Below are positions 18,707 through 29,855 of a DNA stretch of 64,000 bases, piece by piece (position 1 is the first letter of the stretch; each line of letters opens with the position of its first letter). Location of the stretch: contig NZ_QJJP01000007.1 in the NCBI RefSeq assembly GCF_003201565.1, forward strand, positions 1-64,000, read 5' to 3'. The notes beneath the pieces were generated by a model, which saw only the letters and a list, made by a program, of their open reading frames with translations, ran no database searches and had not been told where the DNA came from. The translations under genes were made by a program, and so were the position numbers. The stretch comes from Nitrosomonas sp. Nm84 (lineage in GTDB: Bacteria; Pseudomonadota; Gammaproteobacteria; Burkholderiales; Nitrosomonadaceae).

Positions 18707-21502
18707 ATGAATGCTGCTGATTCTGAAAATAATGGTGCCCAAAATGTACTGGCGGATGACAAAGATCTGCCATTGCGTGAAGATATTCGTTTTTTAGGAC
18801 GTATGCTGGGCGATACGTTACGTGAACAGGAAGGAGATAATGCTTTTGAACTGGTCGAAAATATACGCCAGACTGCGATTCGCTTTCATCGGGATCAAGA
18901 CCCAAAAGCGCGATATGAACTTGATGCAATTCTCAATCGGTTGAGTGATAAAGACTCATTGCCAGTTGTTCGCGCATTCAGTTACTTTTCATTACTTTCC
19001 AATATCGCCGAGGATGTTCATCATAACCGGCGGCGGCGTGCACACCTTCGTGCGGGATCCTCACCGCAGGCCGGCAGTGTTACTTTGGCACTGGAACGCG
19101 TGCTGGAAAGCAAAAAAGATACTGCAGTGTTGGTCGATTTTTTTAGAAAGGCAGTTATTTCACCGGTTCTGACAGCACATCCAACCGAAGTCCAACGCAG
19201 AAGTATCTTGGATTGCCAATTAGCCATTGAGCGCTTACTGAAGGAACGCGCGCGTACCGAGCTAACACCCAATGAGTTGCGCCATAATGAAGAAGGCTTG
19301 CGTGCCACCATTCAAGTCTTGTGGCAAACGCGCATGTTGCGTCCAACTCGTTTATCTGTCTATGACGAAATTGAAAACGGCCTGGCCTACTATAGCTATA
19401 CTTTTTTGACCGAGATTCCCTATATCTATGCAAAAATAGAAGACTTGCTTGAACGCCATCTGGGTAAGGATGCGCCTTATGTCACTTCGTTTTTGCGCAT
19501 CGGCAGCTGGATTGGCGGCGATCGTGATGGCAACCCTTTTGTGACACATGAAGCGATGTTGCGTGCCGTCGAGCGTCAGTCAGCACTAGCTTTGGATTTT
19601 TATCTGGATGCGGTAAATAAGATTGGCCGCTCAATGAGCCTCACTGAGCATTTGGTGAAAGTCAGTGACGAGGTAAAAGAATTGGCGGTGGCGGCACCAG
19701 ATATCCCTAACCGGTCTGATGAACCATATCGGCGGATTTTTCTCAGTATCGGAGAACGCCTAGTCGCAACTTCTCAACAATTGGGACATCAACTTACACA
19801 ACATAACCCGATTGATACCGGTAAACCCTACGCCGATAGCGCTGAGCTTTTGCGCGATCTCGATGTGATTATTTACTCGTTGAAACAGCACAAATCCTAT
19901 TGGGTGGCACGTGGTGCGTTGCGTAATTTACGTCGCGCAGTTGATGTATTCGGTTTTCACCTGGCGCCACTGGATATGCGCCAGCATAGCAAGATACACG
20001 AGCAGGTCGTGGCCGAATTATTCGAACACCATGAACAGGGTAAGCATTATTTGGAATTGAATGAGCGAGAACGTATTGAATGGCTGTTGGCAGAAATCAG
20101 TCGGTCACGTCGGGTACTTGCTTCCTATGCAGATTATTCCAAAATAGCACAATCCGAGTTGTACATTTTGCAGTGCGCGGCAGAGATTCATCGCCGTTTT
20201 GGGCGTGTGGCAATGCCCAATTACATCATCTCCATGACAACCGGCGTTATCAATGTACTGGAAGTAGCCTTGCTGCTGCAGGAAGTAGGCCTGCTGCAAG
20301 CTGGAGAAGATCCTCAACTGCATCTGAACATTATTCCACTATTTGAAACGATTGCAGATTTACGCAGTTGCAGCGTTATCATGGATCAGTTGTTCTCACT
20401 GTCATATTATCGCAAGCTTTTGAACTCACGCGGCAACGTGCAAGAAGTCATGCTGGGGTATTCCGACAGTAACAAAGATGGTGGTTTTATCACGTCGAAC
20501 TGGGAAATTTATAAGGCTGAGATTGAACTCACCAAAGTTTTTGCCAAGCACAGCGTTGAATTGCGCTTGTTTCATGGCCGTGGTGGCACGGTGGGTCGAG
20601 GTGGCGGCCCCAGTTATCAAAGTATTCTAGCGCAACCGCCAGGCAGTGTTAACGGTCAGATACGCGTCACAGAGCAAGGCGAAGTCATCAGTAGTAAATA
20701 TGCGGAACCTGAAATAGGTCGACGGAATCTTGAAACGCTGGTGGCCGCAACAATGGAGGCAACATTGCTGAGCCATGATTCTATCGGCACAAATGCAGAC
20801 CGGTATTATCAAGCAATGGAAAGGCTTGCATCGGCTTCTTTTGCAGCTTATCGCGAGTTGGTATATGAAACACCAGGGTTTAAAAAATTCTTTTTGGAGT
20901 CTACACCTATCCGGGAAATGGCAGGACTGCACATTGGCAGCCGGCCGCCATCGCGCAAGAATTCGGATGCCATTGAAGATTTACGTGCCATTCCTTGGGT
21001 ATTTAGCTGGAGCTTAAGTCGCATGATGTTGCCAGGGTGGTATGGTTTTGGCCATGCAGTGGAAGCCTTTGTGAATCGTGATGATCAAGCTGGAAAGGGG
21101 TTGGCATTATTGCAAGAGATGTATCGGGAATGGCCTTTTATGCAAGCATTATTGTCCAATATGGACATGGTGTTGGCCAAGACGGATATGGGTATTGCCT
21201 CACGGTACGCGGAATTAGTCGATGACGTTGTATTGCGTGAGCAGATTTTTGGTCGTATCCGCGAAGAGCGGGCGAGAAGTCAGAAATGGCTGTTTGCCGT
21301 GACCGGACATACTGAGTTATTGCAAGACAATCCAACGTTAGCGCGCAGCATTCGCAATAGAACGCCTTATATCGACCCGCTCAATCATTTGCAGGTGGAG
21401 TTGCTGCGTCGATACCGATCCGGTGAAGATAGCGAGGAAGTCAAACGCTCTATTCATCTGACTATCAATGGCGTGACGGCAGGATTGCGCAACAGTGGTT
21501 GA
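18707..21502 (+). CDS. ppc: Phosphoenolpyruvate carboxylase
   Basis: A 931-residue enzyme that carboxylates phosphoenolpyruvate to oxaloacetate, feeding the TCA cycle and aspartate-family synthesis. Active-site signatures are intact: [11 protein letters not shown] near residue 160, [11 protein letters not shown] near 585 and the glycine loop [14 protein letters not shown] near 625. The C-terminus, [17 protein letters not shown], is the regulatory/catalytic tail, ending NSG rather than the commoner NTG. Length is normal. It is monocistronic or followed at 52 bp by the M16-like gene. Confidence 0.97.
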   Translation: MNAADSENNGAQNVLADDKDLPLREDIRFLGRMLGDTLREQEGDNAFELVENIRQTAIRFHRDQDPKARYELDAILNRLSDKDSLPVVRAFSYFSLLSNIAEDVHHNRRRRAHLRAGSSPQAGSVTLALERVLESKKDTAVLVDFFRKAVISPVLTAHPTEVQRRSILDCQLAIERLLKERARTELTPNELRHNEEGLRATIQVLWQTRMLRPTRLSVYDEIENGLAYYSYTFLTEIPYIYAKIEDLLERHLGKDAPYVTSFLRIGSWIGGDRDGNPFVTHEAMLRAVERQSALALDFYLDAVNKIGRSMSLTEHLVKVSDEVKELAVAAPDIPNRSDEPYRRIFLSIGERLVATSQQLGHQLTQHNPIDTGKPYADSAELLRDLDVIIYSLKQHKSYWVARGALRNLRRAVDVFGFHLAPLDMRQHSKIHEQVVAELFEHHEQGKHYLELNERERIEWLLAEISRSRRVLASYADYSKIAQSELYILQCAAEIHRRFGRVAMPNYIISMTTGVINVLEVALLLQEVGLLQAGEDPQLHLNIIPLFETIADLRSCSVIMDQLFSLSYYRKLLNSRGNVQEVMLGYSDSNKDGGFITSNWEIYKAEIELTKVFAKHSVELRLFHGRGGTVGRGGGPSYQSILAQPPGSVNGQIRVTEQGEVISSKYAEPEIGRRNLETLVAATMEATLLSHDSIGTNADRYYQAMERLASASFAAYRELVYETPGFKKFFLESTPIREMAGLHIGSRPPSRKNSDAIEDLRAIPWVFSWSLSRMMLPGWYGFGHAVEAFVNRDDQAGKGLALLQEMYREWPFMQALLSNMDMVLAKTDMGIASRYAELVDDVVLREQIFGRIREERARSQKWLFAVTGHTELLQDNPTLARSIRNRTPYIDPLNHLQVELLRRYRSGEDSEEVKRSIHLTINGVTAGLRNSG

Positions 21503-21554
21503 CCGGTATTTTTACAAAACATTGCTCTTGATGAGTATGTCGTAGGAGGTTTAG

Positions 21555-22859
21555 GTGCAGTTAAAGCGATTTGTTTTTGTCATGTTGTTAAGTTTCTATT
21601 CTCAATGGGTGCTGGCTTCACTGCCAATCCAATACTGGCAAACGTCTTCCGGCACACGGGTATATTTTGTTGAGAATCATGATCTGCCGATGCTTGATAT
21701 CAGCGTGGAATTTGCTGCGGGCAGTGGCATGGATACACCGAGTAAGTCGGGTCGTGCCAATCTGGTTCGGCACTTGTTGAGTATGGGAGCGGGCGGTCTG
21801 TCTGAAGATCAAATTACAACCGCTTTAGCGGATGTTGGTGCACAGTTGAATAGTCACTTTGATCGGGACCGTGCAGGTATTGCGTTACGTACTTTAAGCA
21901 GTGAGCGAGAACGCAAACAAGCGTTAGGTATATTGGCGCGCATTATCCAGTATCCAGAATTCCCTCAGAATGTACTGGCTCGAGAAAAAGCCAGGATTAC
22001 TTTGAGTATTAAAGAATCGAGTTCTAAGCCTGATTATATTGCTGAGCGCGAATTGATGAAAATGCTGTATGGCGATCATCCCTACGGCCTGAATGATGTA
22101 GGTGAAATTAATACCGTCAACTCATTGCAACGAGACGATTTACTTGCTTTTTATCGATCTTACTATGTTGCCAGCAATGCAGTGATCGCAATTATTGGCG
22201 ATGTTAGTCGGCTTGAGGCGGAAGCGATTGTGAAATCGTTAACGGAAAATTTGTCTTCCAATCAGCAGAAAACCGAAGTGCCGGCAGTGCAAATTCCCGC
22301 AGCAGGTATAAAAAGAATTTCCCACCCAGCAACGCAAAGTCACATTCAACTAGCCTATCCAGGGCTACGTCGAAATGATCCTGATTACTTTCCCCTTTTG
22401 GTCGGAAATCACATACTGGGCGGCGGCGGATTCGTTTCGCGCTTGATGGAAGAAGTTCGTCAGCAGCGTGGCTTGGCTTATAGCGTTTATAGCTTCTTCT
22501 CTCCCTATAAAGAACAAGGGCCATTTCAAATCGGCTTGCAGACAAAAAAAGAACAATCAGAGGAAGCATTTGCATTAACTCAGAAAATACTCACAGATTT
22601 TGTTAGTGGAGGCCCGACAGAAGAAGAATTGATAGCCGCCAAGCAAAATATTATTGGCGGATTTCCACTGCGGATAGATAGTAATAGCAAAATACTCGGT
22701 TATCTTGCCATGATTGGTTTTTATAATTTGCCACTCACTTACTTAGCAGATTACTTGGTTGCTGTTGAAGCAGTGACAACTGAACAGATTCGGCAAGCAT
22801 TCCAGCGGCGAATCCAGCCTGATGGTATGGTGGCTGTTATTGTGGGTGCAGTTGAATAG
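21555..22859 (+). CDS. M16-family peptidase-like protein lacking the zinc motif
   Basis: A 434-residue exported protein with a signal peptide (about residues 1-22) and two M16 (insulinase/processing peptidase) domains. Where active members have HxxEH, this one reads RANLVRHLLSMGAGG, so the zinc site is absent. The C-terminal domain keeps the substrate-holding RGLAYSVYSFFS arginine/tyrosine motif. It therefore resembles the non-catalytic partner of a heterodimeric pair, but no catalytic M16 gene is next to it. The start is a GTG at 21555 placed 5 bases after AGGAGG. Downstream, rsmD follows at 15 bp. Confidence 0.88.
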   Translation: MQLKRFVFVMLLSFYSQWVLASLPIQYWQTSSGTRVYFVENHDLPMLDISVEFAAGSGMDTPSKSGRANLVRHLLSMGAGGLSEDQITTALADVGAQLNSHFDRDRAGIALRTLSSERERKQALGILARIIQYPEFPQNVLAREKARITLSIKESSSKPDYIAERELMKMLYGDHPYGLNDVGEINTVNSLQRDDLLAFYRSYYVASNAVIAIIGDVSRLEAEAIVKSLTENLSSNQQKTEVPAVQIPAAGIKRISHPATQSHIQLAYPGLRRNDPDYFPLLVGNHILGGGGFVSRLMEEVRQQRGLAYSVYSFFSPYKEQGPFQIGLQTKKEQSEEAFALTQKILTDFVSGGPTEEELIAAKQNIIGGFPLRIDSNSKILGYLAMIGFYNLPLTYLADYLVAVEAVTTEQIRQAFQRRIQPDGMVAVIVGAVE

Positions 22860-22874
22860 AACAATTTTTGACAC

Positions 22875-23429
22875 ATGGCTGCAGCACAAGGGAAAGTCCG
22901 CATCATTGCCGGTTGCTGGCGTAGTCGCCTGATAGTTTTTCCGGATCGACCAGATTTACGACCTACGTCAAGCAGAATACGCGAAACAGTATTTAATTGG
23001 TTAGGGCAAGATTTGGATGGTTTATGCTGTCTCGATTTATTTGCGGGGAGTGGCGCGCTGGGTTTCGAGGCTGCATCGCGGGGTGCAGCACAAGTAGTGA
23101 TGGTCGATACAGACGCTAGCGCTTACAAGGCATTGTATGAAAACAAACAAAAATTACAGGCAATGCAGGTTGAATTGGTGATGATGAATGCATTGAATTT
23201 TATCCATTCCGATATGCGGAAATTTGATGTCATCTTTCTTGATCCGCCTTACCGTCTTGAATTGTTATCGGAGTTGTTGCCATTACTGCCGCCGCATCTT
23301 GCAGACGACGGACTGGTCTATATCGAAACCGGAAGCGCTTGGATTCCAGATACCCAGTGGCATGTGAAACGTAGTGCAAAAGCCGGTACGGTACACTATC
23401 AACTTTTGGAGTTGGCACTTAATGGATAA
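22875..23429 (+). CDS. rsmD: 16S rRNA (guanine-966-N2)-methyltransferase
   Basis: A 184-residue SAM-dependent methyltransferase that modifies G966 of 16S rRNA in the 30S subunit. It shows [14 protein letters not shown] at the N-terminus, [15 protein letters not shown], the SAM-binding [19 protein letters not shown] and the catalytic DPPY. Length is normal. The last codons overlap the coaD start (ATGGATAA), a common rsmD-coaD coupling. Confidence 0.95.
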   Translation: MAAAQGKVRIIAGCWRSRLIVFPDRPDLRPTSSRIRETVFNWLGQDLDGLCCLDLFAGSGALGFEAASRGAAQVVMVDTDASAYKALYENKQKLQAMQVELVMMNALNFIHSDMRKFDVIFLDPPYRLELLSELLPLLPPHLADDGLVYIETGSAWIPDTQWHVKRSAKAGTVHYQLLELALNG

Positions 23430-23901
23430 AGCCATTTATCCCGGCACTTTTGATCCCATCACACGCGGACATGAAGATCTTGTTCGACGCGCTTCACGCT
23501 TATTCGATCAAGTTGTCGTGGCGGTAGCCGTGAGCAGCAGCAAAAAACCATTTTTTACGTTAGAGGAAAGGGTGGAAATGGCGCAGAAGGTTTTATCGGA
23601 TTGCTCGAATGTTAAGATCATGGCGTTTTCGGGTTTGTTAATGAATTTTCTGCAACAACAAAATGCACGAGTTATTTTACGTGGCTTGCGTGCTGCATCT
23701 GATTTTGAGTACGAGTTTCAAATGGCGGGAATGAACCGTGGTATGTATCCTGACGTGGAAACTTTATTTATGACGCCTTCTGAGCAGTATATGTTTATTT
23801 CTGCAACCATTGTGCGCGAAATTGCGTCTCTGGGCGGTAATGCGGATGCATTTGTACATCCTTTGGTAGCACAAAAGTTGCGAGCAAGAATAACGAAATA
23901 G
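23422..23901 (+). CDS. coaD: Phosphopantetheine adenylyltransferase
   Basis: A 159-residue enzyme that adenylates 4'-phosphopantetheine to dephospho-CoA. The nucleotidyltransferase motif [15 protein letters not shown] lies at residues 6-20 (TxGH type) and the second motif [14 protein letters not shown] near 127. The start at 23422 overlaps the rsmD stop by 8 bp and is preferred over an upstream ATG because homology begins with [12 protein letters not shown]. It supplies the substrate of CoaE, encoded at 10.6 kb. Confidence 0.96.
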   Translation: MDKAIYPGTFDPITRGHEDLVRRASRLFDQVVVAVAVSSSKKPFFTLEERVEMAQKVLSDCSNVKIMAFSGLLMNFLQQQNARVILRGLRAASDFEYEFQMAGMNRGMYPDVETLFMTPSEQYMFISATIVREIASLGGNADAFVHPLVAQKLRARITK

Positions 23902-23921
23902 TTTTGAGAGAATTAAATTAA

Positions 23922-24173
<252 letters not shown>

Positions 24174-24483
24174 GCTTTTCAGCATAAGGTACTCAATTAC
24201 TACATATTACCTTTTCAATACCGAGAAACCCTCCTTGTTTAATCATCAGCGCGATACCAACGGTATTTCCAGCTGAATCACTCTAATAGCGATTTGTAAA
24301 AATTCAATGTACCAAGTGAATTTCTATATTCATTAGCGCGCTTTTATCTATATCAGCACTCCCTTAATTTTTGTTTGTATCTCCCGTTAGCAAGTGGATT
24401 AACTCAGGTACTTTTGCTTGGGATTTATTAATCTTTTCAGACACTCAACAGTACATTCAATACTGTCACCAAAGGGTATCGCA
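24174..24483. other. Intergenic region before pilT
   Basis: About 310 bp with no credible coding frame. It should hold the end of the ferredoxin transcript and the pilT promoter. No strong terminator or RNA element was seen. Confidence 0.45.
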
Positions 24484-25527
24484 ATGAATATACTAGAATT
24501 GCTAGCTTTCGTGGTTAAAAACAGTGCTTCAGATTTACATTTATCGGCAGGTATGCCACCGATGATTCGTGTGCATGGTGAGATTCGACGCATCAATTTG
24601 CCCGAAATGGATCATAAAGAAGTGCACAGTATGGTGTACGACATTATGAATGATAGCCAGAGAAAAGCGTATGAAGAATACCTGGAATGTGATTTCTCCT
24701 TTGCCGTCCCAAACCTTGCACGTTTTCGCGTCAATGCTTTCAATACACAACGCGGTGCTGCAGCTGTGATGCGCACGATTCCATCAAAGGTTTTGAGTTT
24801 GGAAGATATTAAAGCACCTAAAATATTCGCTGAGATTGCAAAGCAACCGCGAGGGGTTGTATTGGTCACAGGTCCGACGGGCTCAGGAAAATCCACCACA
24901 TTGGCGGCCATGATCAATAGCATTAACGAGAATGATTATGGTCATATCCTGACTCTCGAAGATCCGATAGAATTCGTGCATGAAAGCAAGAAATGCCTAA
25001 TTAATCAGCGTGAGGTTGGGCGGGATACATTAAGCTTTTCTAATGCACTGCGTTCGGCATTACGCGAAGATCCTGACATTATCCTGGTAGGTGAAATGCG
25101 TGACTTGGAAACTATGCGCTTAGCAATGACTGCGGCCGAAACGGGACATTTGGTTTTTGGTACATTGCATACTAGCTCTGCCGCGAAAACTATTGATCGT
25201 ATTATCGATGTCTTTCCTGCAGAAGAAAAAGAAATGATGCGTTCAATGCTATCTGAATCATTACGGGCTGTTATTTCACAGGCACTACTAAAAACCAAAG
25301 ACGGAAAGGGTCGTGTAGCAGCTCATGAAATAATGATCGGCACGCCAGCTATCCGTAACCTGATACGGGAGGGCAAGGTTGCGCAGATGTATTCGGCAAT
25401 TCAAACGGGGCAAAATGTAGGTATGCAGACATTGGATCAGAATTTGACAGACTTGGTGAAACGCAATGTGATTTCAGTAGCTGAAGCACGAGGCAAAGCG
25501 ATGAATAAAGACAATTTCAAGATTTGA
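24484..25527 (+). CDS. pilT: Type IV pilus retraction ATPase PilT
   Basis: A 347-residue hexameric ATPase that powers pilus retraction and twitching motility. Walker A GPTGSGKSTT lies near residue 130, the Asp box around THIL-like HILTLEDPIEFVH near 157, Walker B IILVGEMRDLETM near 199 and the His box TGHLVFGTLHTSSA near 219. The retraction-specific AIRNLIREGKVAQM motif is near 288. The start at 24484 is preceded by AAAGGGTATCGCA. pilU follows 38 bp downstream. Confidence 0.96.
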   Translation: MNILELLAFVVKNSASDLHLSAGMPPMIRVHGEIRRINLPEMDHKEVHSMVYDIMNDSQRKAYEEYLECDFSFAVPNLARFRVNAFNTQRGAAAVMRTIPSKVLSLEDIKAPKIFAEIAKQPRGVVLVTGPTGSGKSTTLAAMINSINENDYGHILTLEDPIEFVHESKKCLINQREVGRDTLSFSNALRSALREDPDIILVGEMRDLETMRLAMTAAETGHLVFGTLHTSSAAKTIDRIIDVFPAEEKEMMRSMLSESLRAVISQALLKTKDGKGRVAAHEIMIGTPAIRNLIREGKVAQMYSAIQTGQNVGMQTLDQNLTDLVKRNVISVAEARGKAMNKDNFKI

Positions 25528-25565
25528 TAAGTTGTTTAGATTAATCAGAATTCCAGAGGTATATT

Positions 25566-26702
25566 ATGGATAAAGAGCAAGCAACAAAATTCATGTCTGA
25601 TTTGCTACGCCTGATGCTCAGCAAAAAGGCTTCAGATTTGTTCATCACAGCCGGTTTTCCACCCGCATTCAAAATTGATGGAAAAATGACACCGGTTTCT
25701 CAGCAATCACTCTCTGCACAACATACTGAAATACTCGCCAGAGCCATTATGAATGACAAACAGGCTGCTGAGTTTGAAACTACCAAGGAGGCTAATTTTG
25801 CGATTAATCCTTCTGGGATCGGCCGTTTCCGAGTGAATGCCTTTGTGCAACAACAACGGGTTGGTATCGTGTTACGTACTATCACAACCAAAATCCCCGA
25901 GTTTGATGATCTGGGTTTGCCGCAAGTGCTTAAGGAAGTTGTAATGAGTAAGCGTGGCCTGGTGATTTTTGTAGGCGGCACAGGCTCAGGAAAATCGACA
26001 TCAATGGCGGCATTAATCGGCCATCGTAATCAAAATAGCTATGGTCATATCATTACCATTGAAGATCCGGTGGAATATGTGCATGAACATATTCATTGTG
26101 TAATCACTCAGCGCGAAGTGGGTGTTGATACCGAGTCATGGGAAGCTGCCTTAAAAAACACACTGCGGCAAGCACCTGATGTCATTTTGATCGGAGAAAT
26201 TCGCGATCGCGAAACGATGGAACACGCCATTGCATTTGCTGAAACCGGGCATCTGTGCATGGGAACATTACATGCGAACAGTGCAAATCAAGCGTTGGAT
26301 CGTATTATCAATTTTTTTCCAGAAGAGCGCCGGACGCAATTATTAATGGATTTGTCACTGAATTTAAAAGCACTGGTGGCACAACGACTGGTACCAGCAA
26401 AAAGTGGCAATGGCCGTGTAGCCGCTATTGAAGTGTTGCTTAATTCTCCGTTGATTGCAGATTTGGTTTTTAAAGGAAATGTTCATGAAATTAAGGAAAT
26501 CATGAAAAAATCTCGTGAAATGGGGATGCAGACATTTGATACAGCGCTGTTTGAGCTTTATGAAGCGGGTAAAATCAGCTATGAAGATGCACTTAGGAAT
26601 GCTGATTCCATGAATGAGCTGCGCTTACAAATTAAACTTAACAGTACCGAAGCTCAAGATAGAGATTTTGCTTCGAGTGTAGATCAACTGGCAATAACGT
26701 AA
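25566..26702 (+). CDS. pilU: PilT-dependent retraction ATPase PilU
   Basis: A 378-residue paralogue of PilT that assists strong pilus retraction. It has Walker A GGTGSGKSTS, Asp box ITIEDPVEYVHEH, Walker B VILIGEIRDRETM and His box TGHLCMGTLHANSA. The C-terminal extension beyond PilT length, with KISYEDALRNADSMNELRLQ, is typical of PilU. It is the second gene of pilT-pilU and is followed by a repeat containing an intrinsic terminator. Confidence 0.95.
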   Translation: MDKEQATKFMSDLLRLMLSKKASDLFITAGFPPAFKIDGKMTPVSQQSLSAQHTEILARAIMNDKQAAEFETTKEANFAINPSGIGRFRVNAFVQQQRVGIVLRTITTKIPEFDDLGLPQVLKEVVMSKRGLVIFVGGTGSGKSTSMAALIGHRNQNSYGHIITIEDPVEYVHEHIHCVITQREVGVDTESWEAALKNTLRQAPDVILIGEIRDRETMEHAIAFAETGHLCMGTLHANSANQALDRIINFFPEERRTQLLMDLSLNLKALVAQRLVPAKSGNGRVAAIEVLLNSPLIADLVFKGNVHEIKEIMKKSREMGMQTFDTALFELYEAGKISYEDALRNADSMNELRLQIKLNSTEAQDRDFASSVDQLAIT

Positions 26703-26768
26703 TTTGTGTGGTTCCTGCTGGTGAATATTTAATCCTTTCGTGTATTCGCAGACTTCAGCACCGTAATC

Positions 26769-26934
26769 ATAAACATAATGATTTGGCTGCCTTTTGGGGA
26801 AATTTTCCCCCAACTCGTTCTTATTTATAATATATTCAAAGCTCACCCTAGGAATACGGTGAGCTTTTTGTTGCCTTATACACTTCCTCTCAATGACCCC
26901 AAAACAAAAAAGATTCTGCGAAGAATAACTATCT
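26769..26934 (+). repeat. 165-bp dispersed repeat, copy 2
   Basis: Matches 8663-8827 at about 80% identity. The upstream hairpin here is TTGGGGAAATTTTCCCCCAA. In copy 1 the sequence differs but can still pair. The terminator stem has a T-to-C change that turns a T-G pair into a C-G pair. The 433-bp gap 26703-27135 holds this repeat, the IS-end relic after it and the dioxygenase promoter region, and nothing else I can identify. Confidence 0.8.
26839..26869 (+). terminator. Intrinsic terminator after pilT-pilU (inside repeat copy 2)
   Basis: AAGCTCACC and GGTGAGCTT pair into a 9-bp stem, followed by TTTT. It is well placed to end the pilT-pilU transcript. Confidence 0.75.
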
Positions 26935-26969
26935 TTGCGAAATCCCGTAAATTTCTTATTTCAATGTAA
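26933..26969 (+). mobile_element. IS5-type end remnant
   Basis: CTTTGCGAAATCCCGTAA and the following TTTCTTATTTCAATGTAA match, with a few changes, the reverse complement of 33973-34009. That copy still carries the outer GAGAC. The outermost bases are missing here and no transposase accompanies it. Confidence 0.55.
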
Positions 26970-27135
26970 TCAGTTATGTTCGATACCTGTCTCGCGTCGA
27001 CTGTCCTATCGACCACTGGGTGACACCTTTTCAAAAGGATAATGTCCAACAAACGTAATTTGCTTAATGGTTATAGCTTTCTTATCGATGCTAATATTTC
27101 TTGTATCCGTTTGGTGATAAAACAGCAATTTTCAT

Positions 27136-27810
27136 ATGAGTACTAACATGAGAACAATCTCCAGAAGGCGCATGGTTAAATTAAGCATGTTGGGTAGCAT
27201 GGCTGGTGCGTTTGGTTTCAGCAGCAGTTTCGGTAAAGTGTTGGCGATCATGTCGACGCCCAGTGAAACGGAAGGGCCGTTCTATCCGGTAAACGATCAG
27301 CGCGATAAAGATGCTGATTTGACACAAGTTGATGGGCATACGGGCATAGCTCAAGGTCAGCACATTATCGTCAGCGGTCAAGTCACGGATATCGCCGGTA
27401 ATCCAATTGACAAGGTACTGTTGGATATTTGGCAGGCGGATGCCAATGGCCGTTACCGTCATCCGCGTGATCCCAACACGGCAAAGCTGGATGAAAACTT
27501 CCAGGGCTGGGCGGTTATCAGAAGTGATAGCAGTGGCCTGTTTCGCTTTAAAACAGTAATACCCGGCGCTTATCCCGCCAGCAGTAACTGGATCAGACCG
27601 CCACATATTCACTTTAAGATCTCCAAACAAGGTTACCGTGCACTGACAACGCAAATGTATTTTCCAAATGAAGCACTCAACAAGACGGATTTATTGTTGC
27701 GCAATAAATCCGCGGCGGAGCAGTCGGTCATGATCGCTAAGAAGGCAAACCAGCAAGGCAATTTGCCTATTTACGAGTACAATATTGTTCTCGATTTACT
27801 TCATAAATAA
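27136..27810 (+). CDS. Intradiol ring-cleavage dioxygenase family protein, exported
   Basis: A 224-residue protein of the protocatechuate 3,4-dioxygenase/catechol 1,2-dioxygenase superfamily. It starts with a twin-arginine-type signal (SRRRMVKLSMLGSM, then a hydrophobic stretch), so it is probably exported folded. The family features are ETEGPFYPVND, GRYRHPRDPN with a ligand tyrosine, GAYPASSNWIRPPHIHFKIS with the second tyrosine and two histidines, and QMYFP. The iron ligands are thus present. The role of such exported dioxygenases is unclear, and no aromatic degradation genes are near. trxB starts 3 bp after its stop. Confidence 0.88.
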   Translation: MSTNMRTISRRRMVKLSMLGSMAGAFGFSSSFGKVLAIMSTPSETEGPFYPVNDQRDKDADLTQVDGHTGIAQGQHIIVSGQVTDIAGNPIDKVLLDIWQADANGRYRHPRDPNTAKLDENFQGWAVIRSDSSGLFRFKTVIPGAYPASSNWIRPPHIHFKISKQGYRALTTQMYFPNEALNKTDLLLRNKSAAEQSVMIAKKANQQGNLPIYEYNIVLDLLHK

Positions 27811-28764
<954 letters not shown>

Positions 28765-28794
28765 ATTAAAACGAATCAGTAATGTAGTGACGGG

Positions 28795-29343
28795 ATGTCG
28801 AAAAAAGATTGGGGTAAGGAAAGTGACGAAATGGCGCTGTTTCACGCGGCAATGCGTGATGTAGCGCCGTTACCCGTCTCAGATAAAGTGATCTCCAGCA
28901 ATTCAAAAATCCCGCCGATTCCCAGAAAGGCAAGCTATCAGGAACAAGCCGTATCCGCAGATGCGCTTTCAGACCATATTACTGTCGAGATTGAAGCGGG
29001 CGATGCGTGGTCTTATGTGCGTCCCGGCATGCCGCATCAAACATTACGGCGGTTACGCCGCGGTTACTGGAGAATCCAGGATGATCTGGATTTACATGGT
29101 TTTACGCGCGATGAAGCCCGGCAGGAGTTAAGCGTTTTCCTGGATGAATGTGTACGCAAAAACTTTCGCTGCGCTCGTGTCATTCACGGCAAAGGACTGA
29201 CATCAAAAAACCGCGAGCCGGTTTTGAAAGCCCGAGTCGGGAATTGGTTGATGCAGCGTGCGGATGTGCTGGCTTTTTGTCAAGCCAAACCTGAGGATGG
29301 TGGTGGCGGTGCCATCCTGATTCTGCTTAGAGACAACACCTAA
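28795..29343 (+). CDS. Smr domain protein (YdaL/SmrA-like)
   Basis: A 182-residue protein with a C-terminal Smr (small MutS-related) domain. LDLHGFTRDEARQEL near residue 97 carries the family's LDLHG motif, and HGKG (VIHGKGLTS) near 125 is the second. The N-terminal half is a variable linker. Smr-domain proteins are nucleases acting on nucleic acids, including collided-ribosome mRNA in other systems. The role here is not established. The stop codon lies inside a short palindrome (TAACAGGCTGTTAA) that recurs elsewhere. Confidence 0.88.
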   Translation: MSKKDWGKESDEMALFHAAMRDVAPLPVSDKVISSNSKIPPIPRKASYQEQAVSADALSDHITVEIEAGDAWSYVRPGMPHQTLRRLRRGYWRIQDDLDLHGFTRDEARQELSVFLDECVRKNFRCARVIHGKGLTSKNREPVLKARVGNWLMQRADVLAFCQAKPEDGGGGAILILLRDNT

Positions 29344-29354
29344 CAGGCTGTTAA
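29341..29354. repeat. Palindrome TAACAGGCTGTTAA embedding a stop codon
   Basis: The TAA stop of the smr gene is the left arm of this palindrome. Identical DNA follows the thiolase stop at 53709 and a one-base-longer version is at 59018. Confidence 0.7.
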
Positions 29355-29385
29355 TTGAAATGCGGGAAAAGAAATGCTCTCTGAC

Positions 29386-29757
29386 TTATAACGAAGGATT
29401 CGATTCCTTCAAAAACGCTTTTTCGTATGCACCCTGACATTGAACGCAGCGCTGCGCTGACGGATATACAAGCAACCGCTCAAAGCTAATTTCGTTGCCG
29501 CAATCAATACAATCGCCGAATTCCAGTTCACTCAGATACTTCATCGACATTTCCAATTCGCGCATCTCGTTAATCTGCCGGTCAACCAGCGCCGTATCGA
29601 TATCATCCGGTATATTATTCAAATATTCTGCCAGCTCAAAATCATGAATACCCTTGGTATGCGCCAGTTCGTTGCGCACTTCTTGCTGTAAATCCAGGTA
29701 ACGCTTGTGTAATGCAGCTTTAAGCTGCACCAGTTGATCTTCGGTAAAATTTGCCAT
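29386..29757 (-). CDS. DksA/TraR-family zinc finger protein
   Basis: A 123-residue protein with an N-terminal coiled-coil (about residues 5-75) and a C-terminal four-cysteine zinc finger (CIDCG and CVQCQ), the arrangement of DksA/TraR proteins that bind in the RNA polymerase secondary channel. It is shorter than DksA (about 151 residues), so it is a DksA-like paralogue. The coiled-coil tip reads DIDTALVDRQINEM, giving the acidic residues expected there. The start at 29757 follows AAAGGAGAC. Confidence 0.88.
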   Translation of the reverse strand: MANFTEDQLVQLKAALHKRYLDLQQEVRNELAHTKGIHDFELAEYLNNIPDDIDTALVDRQINEMRELEMSMKYLSELEFGDCIDCGNEISFERLLVYPSAQRCVQCQGAYEKAFLKESNPSL

Positions 29758-29855
29758 CCTGTCTCCTTTCAGTATCGTTCCCTGCATGTTGTCTGGAACG
29801 AAGTTTCAATTGCTGATGGAAATCAAAAACATCATTCTTTGAAATTCCCCGCTCG

